This document shows positions 8,445 through 18,777 of a stretch of 64,000 nt of DNA, in pieces. This DNA comes from Hyphomonadaceae bacterium JAD_PAG50586_4 (GTDB lineage Bacteria; Pseudomonadota; Alphaproteobacteria; Caulobacterales; Aquidulcibacteraceae): positions 434,001 through 498,000 of the forward strand of contig CP096134.1 of assembly GCA_023242925.1 (NCBI GenBank), in the 5' to 3' direction. The notes beneath the pieces are model-generated. The model ran no database searches. It had not been told where the DNA came from and saw only the letters and a list, made by a program, of their open reading frames with translations. Every line of letters begins with the position of its first letter. Position 1 is the first letter of the stretch. The position numbers and the translations under genes are program-made.

Positions 8445-10802
8445 TGACGACCACCAGAAGCGTCGAGCCTTCGTGAAAGATAATCGCCGTGCCGATTCCG
8501 AGACCCAGAATGGTCGAGGGGATCAGAACCGCGACGACGGCGAGACTGACCCAGAGATTTTGCCGGATCACGTGGGTGGTGCGACGGCTCAAACCCACGG
8601 CGAACGGCAAATGATTGAGATCGTCGGCCATCAGCGCGATGTCGGCGGTTTCGAGTGCGACGTCCGAACCGGCGGCGCCCATCGCGATGCCGACGCTCGC
8701 ATTGGCGAGCGCTGGCGCATCATTGACGCCGTCGCCGACCATGGCGACGCCGCCCTTGTGTGAGGCGAGCTCCTTGATGGCGGTGACTTTGTCTTCCGGC
8801 ATCAGCGCGCCGCGCGCTTCGGTCAAACCGACCTTAAGCGCAATTGCTTCGGCGACACGCTGATTGTCGCCGGTCAACATGATCATCTTCTGCATGCCGA
8901 GCGCGCGCAAACGCTGCAGCACGCTTTTGGCCGCGTCGCGTTCGGTATCCATCAACCCGAGCGCGCCAAGATAGTGCGCGCCGCGGCGCACGATCATCAC
9001 CGTGCGGCCTTCGCTTTCGAGCCGGTCGGCGGTCTGCTTCATCTCCTCGCTCAAGGGCGAGGCGCTCTCCTGGAAGAGGCCGGGCTTGCCGATCTGCACG
9101 AGCGAGCCGCCGATGCGGCCCTGCACGCCCTTGCCGGTTATGCTCTCGACTGCTTCAGTCGCCGGGATCGGCGTATCGCCGGCGCGTTCGCGTCCATCGC
9201 GAACCACCGCGGCCGCCAGCGGATGATCACTGGCTTGCTCGATGGCGATGGCGACGGTGAGAAGCTCGGCTTCGCTGACGCCGGTTGCGGGCACGACATC
9301 GGTGAGACGCGGTTTGCCTTCGGTCAGCGTTCCGGTCTTGTCGAACGCAATCGCAGTGACCCGTCCAAGCGCTTCGAGCGGCGCGCCGCCCTTCACCAGC
9401 ACGCCGCCGCGCGCGGCGCGTGCGACCCCGCTCAAGACCGCGCTCGGCACTGAGATGGCCAGCGCACACGGGCTCGCCGCCACCAGCACCGCCATGGCCC
9501 GGTAGAAGCTCGCCGAGAACGGCTCATCGACAACGACCCACGCAAACAGCAGGACGCCGATCAAGACGAGTACGCAGGGCACAAAAATGCGCTCAAAGCG
9601 GTCGGTGAATTGCTGCGTCGGCGAGCGCTGCGATTCCGCTTCCGCGACCAGCGTGACGATGCGCGCCAAGGTGCTCTCTGTGGCGAGTCGGGCAACGCGC
9701 ACGTCGAGCGCGGCCGCGCCGTTGATGGTGCCCGCGAACACGCGATGCTGATCCGGCGCCTTCGAAAAATCGGCAAAGGCGTCGGCGCTGGCGGCAGCTT
9801 CTTTTCCACTGGCGCGCTTTCGCCAGTAATAGGCGCCTGGTTCACCGCGCTCGCGCCAGCGACGACGATCCCATCTGCCGGCAGCCTCTCATTGGGCCAG
9901 ACGAGAATGATGTCGCCGATCTTGAGATCGGACACCGCAACCTCTTCGACGGCGTCGCCGCGCCGCAATTGCGCGCGTTCCGGCGCCAATTCCCCGAGCG
10001 CCTCGATCGCGCGCTTGGCCCGGCCCATCGCCCAATTTTCGAGCGCGTGACCCAAGCTGAAGAGAAAGAGGAGGAGGGCGCCTTCGGCCCAGGCCCCAAG
10101 TGCGGCCGCACCGATCGCGGCGACGATCATCAAACTGTCGATGCGCAACCGGCGATGGCGCGCATTGTCGATCGCTTCCAACACCGTGAAGTAGCCGCCA
10201 AAAGCGTAGGCGGCGACGTAGAGGAGCAAGGGCAGGGTTTCTACGCGGCCCAACTCAGCGAGCCAGCCCAGCCCCAACGCGAGGCCCGATCCGAGCGCAA
10301 AATGATTTCCGAGCGCTCGCCGAAGGGGCCTGCGTGCTCATGATTGTGCGCCGCTGGCGCGCGCGGCGTCGTCTTTTTGCGCTCCCGGCGCTTCCGAGAA
10401 GTTCTGCACCAATGTCTCCGCGAGGATCAGGTTCGGGTCAAAATCGGCAAGCACCCGGTTGTCTGAGAGCTCGGTGGCAAGGAGGACGCCGTTGCAGCCG
10501 CGCACACGCTTGGCCGCCGCTTTCGCGTCGTTCACGGTGAGTACGACATGCTCACGGCGCCGCAGCACTTGCGATGCAGCCTGCGCGGCGAGGATGTGAA
10601 TCCGCTTTTTGCCTTCCTTCGAGGGATTGAAGTGAACGCAAATGCGCAGGCCGGAATCGGGATCACCTTCCACGTGCGCCTGGCTCACCGCCGCTATGCG
10701 CTGAAGTTTGCGCGCGAGTTCTACACCGCAGGCGCGGCAAGCGCCCGCGGCTTCAGTTCGAAGCACATTGGGCAGCTCCAGTTTGAGCTTGGCGATTGTC
10801 AT
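8404..10802 (-). pseudogene. P1B-4-type heavy-metal ATPase (SPC motif), three frameshifts
   Basis: Three frames join into one ~800-residue ATPase. The first (from 10802) encodes an N-terminal metal-binding-like domain with TEAAGACRACGVELARKL. A His linker (HNHEHAGPFGE) and membrane helices follow in other frames. The catalytic part has APITGESAP, DKTGTLTEG and GDGVNDAPAL. The breaks fit indels in the A/T runs at 10374-10378, 10299-10302 and 9802-9805. The membrane motif is ASPCALAIS and the last helix carries HEGSTLLVVVNALRLL; SPC plus HEG(G/S)TLL mark the P1B-4 subgroup, whose known members export Co, Fe(II), Ni or Zn. It complements the CPC-type ATPase at 853. The gene overlaps the downstream peptidase. 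Confidence 0.85.
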
Positions 10803-10878
10803 GAGCCTTGCCCGTCCGGCAAGCGCGCGGCCGCGCTGGTGCGTGATGGGCGGCGCACCGCTAGATTTGGCGCCCGCA

Positions 10879-11418
10879 TCACGCGGACCCGGCAGTCGCT
10901 TGCTTGATGCGGAGCGCGGTGTTAGCGCCGTTTACTGTTGCGGCAATACGCAACGCGGCCTGCACGCGCTCAAGCGTCACCCCGCGTTTGTGCAATTCAG
11001 CTTCATGGACGTTGAGGCAGGCCCCGCAATTGGCCATCGCCGAGATAGCGAAGGCCCAAAGTTCGAAATCGATCTTGTCGACGTCGGTCTGCGAGAGCGC
11101 CGTCATGCTGAGATTGGCGTTGGCGGCGCGGTAATCGTGATTACTGAGCAGATTGATGGCCCCGTAATAGACCGTATTCATCGCCATCAAGGTCGCGGCC
11201 ATCTTGGCCGCGTGCTTGGCCTTCTCCGAGAGCGCCGGCGCCGCGGCGCTTTCCATGTGACGGATCAAAGTCGGATTGTCAGTGGCGTAGGCGCACGCCA
11301 GCAAACAGCCCCACTTTTGCTGATCGCTCAGCAGTGGTTCGCCGGCGACGGCGTCGAGATTGCGCTTTTGATCCCACGCATAGTCGGGAAGGGCGTCGCG
11401 CAGAGCGTCAATTGACAT
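10879..11418 (-). CDS. AhpD-like alkylhydroperoxidase (carboxymuconolactone decarboxylase family)
   Basis: The all-helical 179-residue protein contains NCGACLNVHEAELHKRG, the AhpD CxxC-x3-H active site that reduces the peroxiredoxin AhpC. Length and fold match AhpD of mycobacteria and alphaproteobacteria. No ahpC gene is adjacent; the neighbours are an RND pump upstream and a metal ATPase downstream, so it probably relieves metal-induced peroxide stress. The ATG at 11418 is chosen over a TTG two codons upstream because GGGAG precedes it by a suitable distance. Confidence 0.85.
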   Translation of the reverse strand: MSIDALRDALPDYAWDQKRNLDAVAGEPLLSDQQKWGCLLACAYATDNPTLIRHMESAAAPALSEKAKHAAKMAATLMAMNTVYYGAINLLSNHDYRAANANLSMTALSQTDVDKIDFELWAFAISAMANCGACLNVHEAELHKRGVTLERVQAALRIAATVNGANTALRIKQATAGSA

Positions 11419-11430
11419 GGACAATCTCCC

Positions 11431-14400
11431 TTACTCGGCCTGAGCCGGTGATGAGCCGCCCGAATAGGCGGTGGGCATTTCGCCCTCGCGTGCGACGTGA
11501 CCGCTTTTCAGCATCAGCTTGCAGATCGCGGGCAGCACGAAGAGCGTGAGCAGGGTGGCGGTGATCAGCCCGCCAATGACGACGACGGCGAGCGGTTTTT
11601 GCACTTCTGCGCCGGTGCCGTGCGCGATCGCCATCGGCACAAAGCCGATCGCAGGCACGATCCCAGTCATCAAGACGGCGCGGAATTTCTCGACCATGCC
11701 CTCGCGAATGGCGTCTTCAAGCGGGAGACCGAGATCTAGTCTTTTGTTGATGCCGGTCATCACCACGAGACCGTTCAAGACCGCAACCCCGGCAAGGCAT
11801 ATGAAGCCGACCGCCGCAGAGATCGAAAACGACATGCCGGTTAGAACGAGGGTAAAGACCCCGCCCGCGAGCGCCAAAGGCACCGCGGTGAACACCGCCG
11901 CCGCCGCGCGCGCAGTGCCGAGCGCCATGTAGAGGACGCCGAAGATCAGCAAGAAGCAGAGCGGCACGATCAGCGACATACGCTGGGATGCCGAGCGCAG
12001 GTTTTCAAACTGCCCCCCACTCAAGCCAAGCGCCAGTAGGGAGTTCTACTTCCGCGCCTACCCGGCGCTGCGCTTCGCTCACGAATGAGCCGAGATCCCG
12101 GCCGCGCACATTGGCTTGCACCACAACGCGCCGGCTGCCGCTCTCACGACTGACCTGGTTCAACCCCTCCGAGAATGTAAAGGTCGCGACCTCGCGCAGC
12201 GGGATTGAGGTTCGCGAACCATCGCCCGTTTCCGGCAGCATGACCGGGAGCGAGCCGACCGCGTCGAGATCGTCGCGCACAGCATCGGGCACACGCACGA
12301 CGACGTCGAAGCGCCGATCGCCTTCAAAGACCAGTCCCGCTTCGCGCCCGCCCATGGCGGTCGCGACGGTGTCGGTGACCTCCTGCAATGAGAGCCCATA
12401 GCGGGCGATGGCGTCACGGTCGAAGGCGACGTCGAGGGTGGGAAAGCCCCCGGTTTGCTCAACTTTCACATCGGCCGCGCCATCGATCGATTGCAATATG
12501 GTGGCGATGCGTCCGGCGGCTGCGCTCATCTCGGTCAGATCGTCGCCGTAAAGCTTGATGGCGACATCGCCGCGGACGCCGGCGATCAATTCGTTGAAGC
12601 GCATCTGGATCGGTTGGGTGAATTCGTAGGAATTGCCGATCAGCTGGTTAAGGCGCGCTTCGATCCGCGCGATCAGTTCTGCTTTGGTCTCGTTGCGGTT
12701 CGGCCATTCCGCCCGCGGATGCAAGATGACAAAGGAATCCGAGATATTGACGGGCATCGGGTCTGAAGCGACCTCGGCCGTGCCGGTTTTGGAAAAGACA
12801 ACCGCGACTTCAGGAAACTCGGCGAGCGCCTCTTCGACACGCACTTGCATCGCTGTCGATTGTTGCAGCGAAGTCGAGGGTATGCGCACCACCTGGATGG
12901 CAATGTCTTGCTCGTCGAGCGTTGGAATAAATTCCTGCCCAAGAGTGAAGAAGAGCAAAACTGCCGCCAGGAAGACCGCGACGCCGCCGGCGATTACGGT
13001 CTTGGGCTTGCGCAATGAAAATTCGAGACCAGGCATGTAGCGGTTTCGCGCGATCTCGACGGCCTTGACTTCCTTCTCTGCGACCCTGCCGCGAATGAGC
13101 AGGGCGACCATGGCCGGCACGAACGTCAGCGAAAGCAGGAAGGCCGCACCCAGCGCCAGCATCAAGGTGATGGCCATAGGCGAAAACATCTTGCCCTCGA
13201 CGCCCGAAAACGTGAGCAGCGGCGCAAACACGAGGAAGATGATGATCTGACCAAAAATGGTCGGAGGGATCATCTCGCGCGACGCTTCCAAGGTTTCGTT
13301 CAGGCGCTCCTGCAAGGTGAGCAAGCGGCCTTCATGATGCTGCCGCTCGGCGAGGCGCCTCAGACAATTCTCGATGATGATGACCGAGCCATCGACGATG
13401 AGACCGAAATCGAGCGCGCCAAGGCTCATCAGATTGCCTGACACGCCGAAGACATTCATTCCGATCGATGTCATCAGCATCGAGAGCGGGATGATCAGAG
13501 TGGCGATGATCGCCGCGCGCACATTGCCTAAAAGCAGGAAGAGGACCGCGGCCACAAGCAGCGCGCCTTCGGCGAGATTGCGTTCAACCGTGGCGATGGT
13601 AGCGTTGACGAGCTTGGAGCGGTCATAAACCACCTCGGCGACGATGCCCGGCGGCAGGGTGCGGGTGATTTCTTCAAGCCGCGCCGCCGCCGCGGCTGCA
13701 ACGGTACGGCTGTTGCCGCCCGTCAGCATCAAGACGGTGCCGACGACGACTTCGCGGCCGCCCGAGGTCGCCGCCCCGGTCCGCAGGTCGCCACCGACGC
13801 TGACGTTGGCGACGTCGCGCACGGTGATGGGCACGCCATCGCGCGTTGCGACGACGGCCTCGGAAATTTCTCCCAGTGTGCGGATGCGCGCGTCTGCACG
13901 CACGAGAAAGGACTCGCCGCCTTGCTGGATGAAGTTGGCGCCGACCGAGAGATTGGCGCGCTCTAAAGCTTCGGCGAGTTCGGTGAAGGAGATGCCGTAG
14001 GCCGAGAGGGCGCCAGCGTCTGGTTCGACAACATATTGCTTTTCGTAGCCGCCGATTGAATCCACGCCGGCAACGCCCGCCACCGCACGCATTTGCGGGC
14101 GTACGATCCAATCCTGAACGGTGCGCAGATAGGCAGCCTGCGCCACCGGATCTGCGAGGTGTTCGCCTTCGACGGTGAGATAGGTCCCATCGCTCTGCCA
14201 ACCGGCCTCACCAGTGGCGGCGCGTACGCCTTCGGCATCCGGATCGGCGAAACGAATAGTCCACATCAGCACTTCGCCGAGACCGGTTGAGATCGGGCCC
14301 ATTTGCGGCTCGACCCCATCGGGCAAACTTTCGCGCGCCTGTGTCAGACGCTCGGCCACCTGCTGGCGGGCGAAATAAATATCGACATTGTCGCCGAAGA

Positions 14401-14686
14401 CGACGGTGACTTGGCTAAAGCCGTTGCGCGAAATCGAGCGCGTGCTCTCCAAGCCGACGATGCCGGACATCGCCGTCTCGACCGGATAGGTGACCAGACG
14501 CTCAACATCGAGCGGTCCGAACGAGGGCGCGACGCTGTTGATCTGCACTTGACGGTTGGTGATGTCGGGCACCGCATCAATCGGCAGGCGCACGATGTTG
14601 AACACGCCGATGGCGGCGACAATGAGCGTGATCGCAACCACGGCCCAACGGGCTCTGACGGCGAGTTCAAGAAGACGGCTGATCAT
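11431..14686 (-). pseudogene. CzcA/CusA-type HME-RND efflux pump, one frameshift
   Basis: This inner-membrane proton-driven pump is the core of a tripartite heavy-metal exporter. The first frame (14686-12005) opens with MISRLLELAVRARW and includes the porter region and TM4 motif DFGLIVDGSVIIIEN, close to the D-G-E pattern of HME transporters for Zn/Co/Cd. The second frame (12024-11431) supplies the last helices, with GGQFENLRSASQRM. The two join in the G-run at 12013-12018, giving about 1,080 residues, the normal size for the family. It follows the adaptor gene by 33 bases and forms an operon with it and the TolC-like gene. Confidence 0.9.
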
Positions 14687-14719
14687 GTGACGCGGATCCG
14701 TTCGGATTTCAAAGAGGGC

Positions 14720-15720
14720 TTAGTGGTCGTGCGACGCGGAGCCTTTGCCGATCTCGGCCTTCACCAGGAAGGCGTTCTCGGAGACGTAGATTTCGCCCGG
14801 CGCCAAACCCGCGGTGATCTCGACCGTGTCGCGCCCAGAGCGTCCGATGGTGACGGGTCGCGCTTCGTAGGTGTCAGCGGCCACGCGAACGAAAACGACG
14901 GTGCGGCCCTCGAGCGTTTGCACGGCGTCGGCCGCGACAGCGATCGGAACTTGCTGCTCGGTGAGCACGACCGAAGCCCGCACAGCCATGCCCGGGCGAA
15001 GCGGCGAATTGGCCGAGATCGTGAGCGGCGCGCGCGCCAGCAGCGTCTGGCTATGTGCGTCTGCAGTTGGTAGCACGCTGGCGATGCGCGCCTCGATCCG
15101 GGTTGCGCCATCAAGCCCGGTGATGACGACGCTCTGGCCTGCGGCGACGCGGCCGATATCACGCGTCACGACATTCAATTCAGCTTGTAGGCGCGAGAGG
15201 TCGCCGACCACAAAGAGCGGATCTTCACTGGTGACATCGCCAATGTTGGTCTGGCGCTCCAGCACAACGCCCGCAATCGGGGTGGCGATCGAATAGACCT
15301 GCAAGCTCTCGGCGCTCTCGACGCGCGCCAAAGTCTCGCCGCGGCGTACAACATCGCCAATATTGCGCGTGACCGCGCGCACTGGGCCGGGATAGGGGCG
15401 TGCACTTCGGCGCGCGCGGCGGGCTGCAGCATGATGCGGCCGGTCAGATTGAGCGTCTCTTGAATGGCGCCGGGCCCTGCGGTGGAGACACCGATCCCGG
15501 ATGCTTCCGCGGACGCGGCGGGGATGGTGACCCGCTCCCCGGCTTCTTCGCCTTCAGCGTGCTCGGCCTCGCCTTCAGCGTGGCCTTCTTCGCCTTCTTC
15601 GTGCTCGGCTTCGGCGGCGGGGCGTTCAGTATCGGCTTCGCCGTTGCCGCAGGCCGCGAGGCCCAGCGCAAACACAAGCGCCACAGGCGCGATGGCGGAC
15701 TTCATTCTGAAGGTGGTCAT
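14720..15720 (-). pseudogene. RND periplasmic adaptor (CzcB/CusB type), one frameshift
   Basis: The N-terminal frame (15720-15175) has a lipoprotein-like signal (ALGLAACGNGE), then a His/Glu-rich stretch with HEEGEEGHAEGEAEHAEGEE that probably binds metal. The C-terminal frame (15382-14720) carries the barrel-sandwich and beta-barrel parts, for example ATPIAGVVLERQTNIGDV and SPLRPGMAVRASVVL. Restoring one base near 15394 joins HAP to YPGPVRAVTRNIGDVV. The protein links the RND pump to the outer-membrane channel. Its start overlaps the stop of the TolC-like gene by four bases. Confidence 0.87.
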
Positions 15721-17042
15721 TGGTGTGTCTCCTCGGCTGGCAGCGCTTCAGCGAAGCGCGCCGTGAGACGGTCGAGCGCCGCCTCGTTGGTATGATAGGA
15801 ACGCAAGGCGTCGACGCGGTTTTGGCGTGCGTCGGAAAGCGAACGTTGAGCCTCAAGAACGTCGAGATAAGAGAAGGCGCCGCGGTCGTAGCCCTCTTGC
15901 GCCAGCGAAAGCGCACGCTCGGCTTGGGGGATGACCTCTTGCTCCGTCGCCGCGATTGCCGCTGCATCCGAGGCGATGGCGCGTTCGAGTGCAGCGTACT
16001 CGCGTGTCAATGTGCGTCGGGCGGCTTCCAGTTCGAACTCGGCGCGCCTTTGCTCGGCGCGCGCCCGCGCAACCGATCCTTGATTGCGATCAAAGACGCC
16101 CAGCGGAATGGAAACACCCGCCACCAATGCGCCATCGCCGTCGCGGTCCTCGAAGCGGCGATAGCCCAAGCTCAGCGTCGGATTCTGCCAGGCGAGTGAG
16201 CGCTCTACGCTGACGGAGGCGCCCAGCCGATCTCGCTCAGCGCTAAGACGCGCGATGTCGGGACTGGAATCACCAAGCGCCTGGTGATCGTGATCGCTGA
16301 TTTGCGGCAACGCATAATCGGCGGCGATCAGCGTGAAGCCTTCATCGCCGCCCAGAAAGGATGCAAGGCGCGCGCGCGCGGTTGCGGCCTCCGCTTGTGC
16401 GCGTGTCAGCGCAATGCGCGCTTCGGCGACGCCGGCCTCGGCGCGGGCGCCGGCCATTAGCGGATCGCGCGCAGCCGCCACCCGGCGTGCGACTGAAGCG
16501 TTGAGTGACTGCGCCGTGTCGAGGCGTTCGCGCGCGATCAGGACCAGTTCTTCGGCCGCCAGCGCATCGTAATAAGCCGATTGGACATCGCGGATGAGGT
16601 CGAGCCCGCGCAGGACGTGGTCAAGCTCAGCGCCGTGGAGTTCGCGATCGGCCAAGCGGATGCGCGCGCCGCGCCGGCCGCCAAACTCCACTTCTTGCGA
16701 CAAGCTGAACGTGGTTTCAGCCCCATCGAAGCCGCGAAGATCGCCGGGGCCATTGAAGTTCTCGACTTCGGCGCTGAGTTCTGGATTGGGCCGCACGCGG
16801 GCCTGGCGCATGCCGCCGCGCGCGGCGTCTATGCCGGCGTTCGACGCGCGCATGCCGGGATCTGCATCGACGGCGCGTTCGATCGCATCGCGCAAGCTGA
16901 GCGGCGCGCTCGGTTGTGCTTGCGCGAACGCTACCGGCGCAAGCGCGGGCGTGAGTGCAAGAAAGGGAGCGGCTAGAGAGGCCGACGCAACGTAGCGCAA
17001 GATGCGCGCCGTGCGCCGGATCGACCGGTACTGTTCGGGCAT
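15717..17042 (-). CDS. TolC-family outer-membrane efflux protein (CzcC/CusC type)
   Basis: The 441-residue protein has an N-terminal signal sequence ending around AFAQAQPS. Two long coiled-coil repeats follow, typical of outer-membrane efflux channels: RPNPELSAEVENF occurs in the first half and NPTLSLGYRRFEDRDG in the second. It forms the trimeric exit duct of the HME-RND complex with the adaptor and pump encoded downstream. It overlaps the adaptor start, indicating coupled translation. Family and role are clear; the exact metal is not. Confidence 0.9.
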   Translation of the reverse strand: MPEQYRSIRRTARILRYVASASLAAPFLALTPALAPVAFAQAQPSAPLSLRDAIERAVDADPGMRASNAGIDAARGGMRQARVRPNPELSAEVENFNGPGDLRGFDGAETTFSLSQEVEFGGRRGARIRLADRELHGAELDHVLRGLDLIRDVQSAYYDALAAEELVLIARERLDTAQSLNASVARRVAAARDPLMAGARAEAGVAEARIALTRAQAEAATARARLASFLGGDEGFTLIAADYALPQISDHDHQALGDSSPDIARLSAERDRLGASVSVERSLAWQNPTLSLGYRRFEDRDGDGALVAGVSIPLGVFDRNQGSVARARAEQRRAEFELEAARRTLTREYAALERAIASDAAAIAATEQEVIPQAERALSLAQEGYDRGAFSYLDVLEAQRSLSDARQNRVDALRSYHTNEAALDRLTARFAEALPAEETHQ

Positions 17043-17096
17043 GGAAAATCCGCGATGCGTGAAAGGATCACGCGCCGCGGCATTGCCCGCAGCGCG

Positions 17097-17489
17097 TTAG
17101 GCGATCGCGATGGGTTTTGGCGGCCTGTCGAGGCCTTCGGGGGCGGTGAGCGGCGCTCCGCCAACGCTCAGCGGCACCGGTACGCGCAGCGACGCCTGCA
17201 CCAGGAGCGTAGCGTCGTGTGTCGCGGGCGCGATGCCGCCGGTGTGGGCCGCGCAGCAATGGTGGGCGGGCTCGAACGGCCCATCGGGATAGCGGTCCTG
17301 GTCCGGCGAAGTCTGAGCAACGTCAACATCGCCCGTCATCAGTGCGCTAGTGATGTTGGCTTGACGCAAGTCGGCGGCGGCGTGAGCAGGGGACGTCTCT
17401 TCGATCATGACAAAGGCGAAGAGCGCGATGCACAGCATCGCGATCCAGCGCCTCCAATCAGTCACCCTCGACGCTGTCACCCACTTCAC
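17097..17489 (-). CDS. Small His/Cys-containing exported protein of the efflux operon
   Basis: The 130-residue product has a single N-terminal hydrophobic segment (WIAMLCIALFAFVMIEE) that may be a signal peptide, and a central motif EPAHHCCAAHTGG with three His and two Cys, a plausible metal-binding cluster. Small proteins of this kind are common immediately upstream of CzcC genes, but I do not recognise a named family. It starts two bases after the stop of the CDF gene and ends 54 bases before the TolC-like gene, so it is co-transcribed. Confidence 0.6.
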   Translation of the reverse strand: MKWVTASRVTDWRRWIAMLCIALFAFVMIEETSPAHAAADLRQANITSALMTGDVDVAQTSPDQDRYPDGPFEPAHHCCAAHTGGIAPATHDATLLVQASLRVPVPLSVGGAPLTAPEGLDRPPKPIAIA

Positions 17490-17491
17490 CC

Positions 17492-18106
17492 TTACGCGAA
17501 CGCCGACGATTCGCGGCGCGCCTGTCTATATACAGCCCATGAACCGCTGACGAACAGTAAACACATGATGCCGCCAACAGCGAAGTCAGGCCAGGGCGAT
17601 CGTGTCGCAGCTGTCGCGGCCGCCGCGAACATGACCAAAACATTGCCAAACGCGTCGTTGCGTGAGCACAGCCACACCGATCGTAAATTGGCGTCGCCAT
17701 TACGAAAACGAAGTAACAGTATAACGGCGCCCAGATTCACCAATAAAGCGAGTGCGCCGATCAAGCCCATCGGCGCCGCTTCAGGCGCCGTCGGCGACAT
17801 CAGTTTCCAAATCGCCATCACCAGAATGAACAGGCCCATTGCCAGCATCGCCGCGCTCTTTGTGAGCGCAGCGGCTGTGCGTACGCGCGGTGAACGGCCG
17901 ATGGCCCAGAGCGTGACGCCGTAGGTGGCTGCATCGGCGCCGAAATCGAGCGCGTCGGCTTGCAGCGCCAATGATCCGATTGCGTGCCCGCTAATCGTTT
18001 CGACAACAAACATCGCGGCGTTGGCGATCAGCACGATCCACAAGATGCGTCGCACTTTGGCGTCCATGGGCGCCGCGCTGACTTTTCCACAACACGCTTC
18101 GCTCAT
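17492..18106 (-). CDS. CDF-like cation transporter, short form
   Basis: This 204-residue membrane protein starts MSEACCGKV, with two adjacent N-terminal cysteines. It has about six helices and the CDF metal-site region QADALDFGADAATYGV. Like its paralogue at 165-797 it lacks the C-terminal cytosolic domain of longer CDF exporters. It overlaps the upstream methyltransferase by four bases. The likely function is export of a divalent metal from the cytosol, inferred from family and from the flanking RND system. Confidence 0.8.
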   Translation of the reverse strand: MSEACCGKVSAAPMDAKVRRILWIVLIANAAMFVVETISGHAIGSLALQADALDFGADAATYGVTLWAIGRSPRVRTAAALTKSAAMLAMGLFILVMAIWKLMSPTAPEAAPMGLIGALALLVNLGAVILLLRFRNGDANLRSVWLCSRNDAFGNVLVMFAAAATAATRSPWPDFAVGGIMCLLFVSGSWAVYRQARRESSAFA

Positions 18107-18777
18107 TGAGCTCCTCCGGCTTTACGCATCGCGCGGTAGAATGAAATCGACCCCGTAGGTGTGGGAATGACGCTAGTCTCTACCACCTCTGCAAACCCTG
18201 CCTCGGCCATGATCCGTACCATGATGCCTTCGGCGTTGGGCGTGGTGTTCTGGACGCCGTCCAAGATTTGAATCTGACGGAAAAGCGCGCGCATCAAACG
18301 CGTGCGCTGCAGACCATAATCGGCGACATGCAAAGCGCCGCCGGTCTGAAGCGCGGCATGTATCGCGGCGAGACCGGCACGCTTCTCCTCTAAAGGTACT
18401 TGATGAAAGACGAGGCTGGAGACGATCTTGTTGGGTTTTCGGTCGGCCAATCGCGCCGCGTCGCTGGCGAAACCCTGCTCAAAATCGACTTCTGCGGCCG
18501 CTCGGCGCGACTTGTCGCGGGCGCGATCGAGTATTGCAGCGTCCGGATCGAGGCCAATCACGGTCGCGTCGGGCGCGGCCTGCTTGATAAGCAGCGCGAG
18601 TGTTCCTGTCCCGCAGCCGACATCGAGTATGACGTCGCCAGCGGCGGGCGCAATCTGCTCCAAAAACGCGCGCCGCCATACGGACTCGCGCGTCATCAGC
18701 GCGATCGCTGCATCGTAAACCGGCGTTAGCGCAGCGTGCCCGAGTGCGGGTGTGTATGTTTCGCGTGCGGCCGTCAC
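18103..18777 (-). CDS. Class I SAM-dependent methyltransferase
   Basis: The GTG start at 18777 overlaps the stop of the upstream gene (GTGA) and gives 224 residues. Motif I is DVILDVGCGTGTLALLIK, with the acidic residue in GLDPDAAILDRA, so the SAM fold is intact. The frame is open well upstream of this, but that part is a shadow of the isoprenylcysteine-type methyltransferase. It lies between that gene and a CDF transporter, an arrangement mirrored at the left end of the window. The substrate is unknown. Confidence 0.8.
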   Translation of the reverse strand: MTAARETYTPALGHAALTPVYDAAIALMTRESVWRRAFLEQIAPAAGDVILDVGCGTGTLALLIKQAAPDATVIGLDPDAAILDRARDKSRRAAAEVDFEQGFASDAARLADRKPNKIVSSLVFHQVPLEEKRAGLAAIHAALQTGGALHVADYGLQRTRLMRALFRQIQILDGVQNTTPNAEGIMVRIMAEAGFAEVVETSVIPTPTGSISFYRAMRKAGGAQ

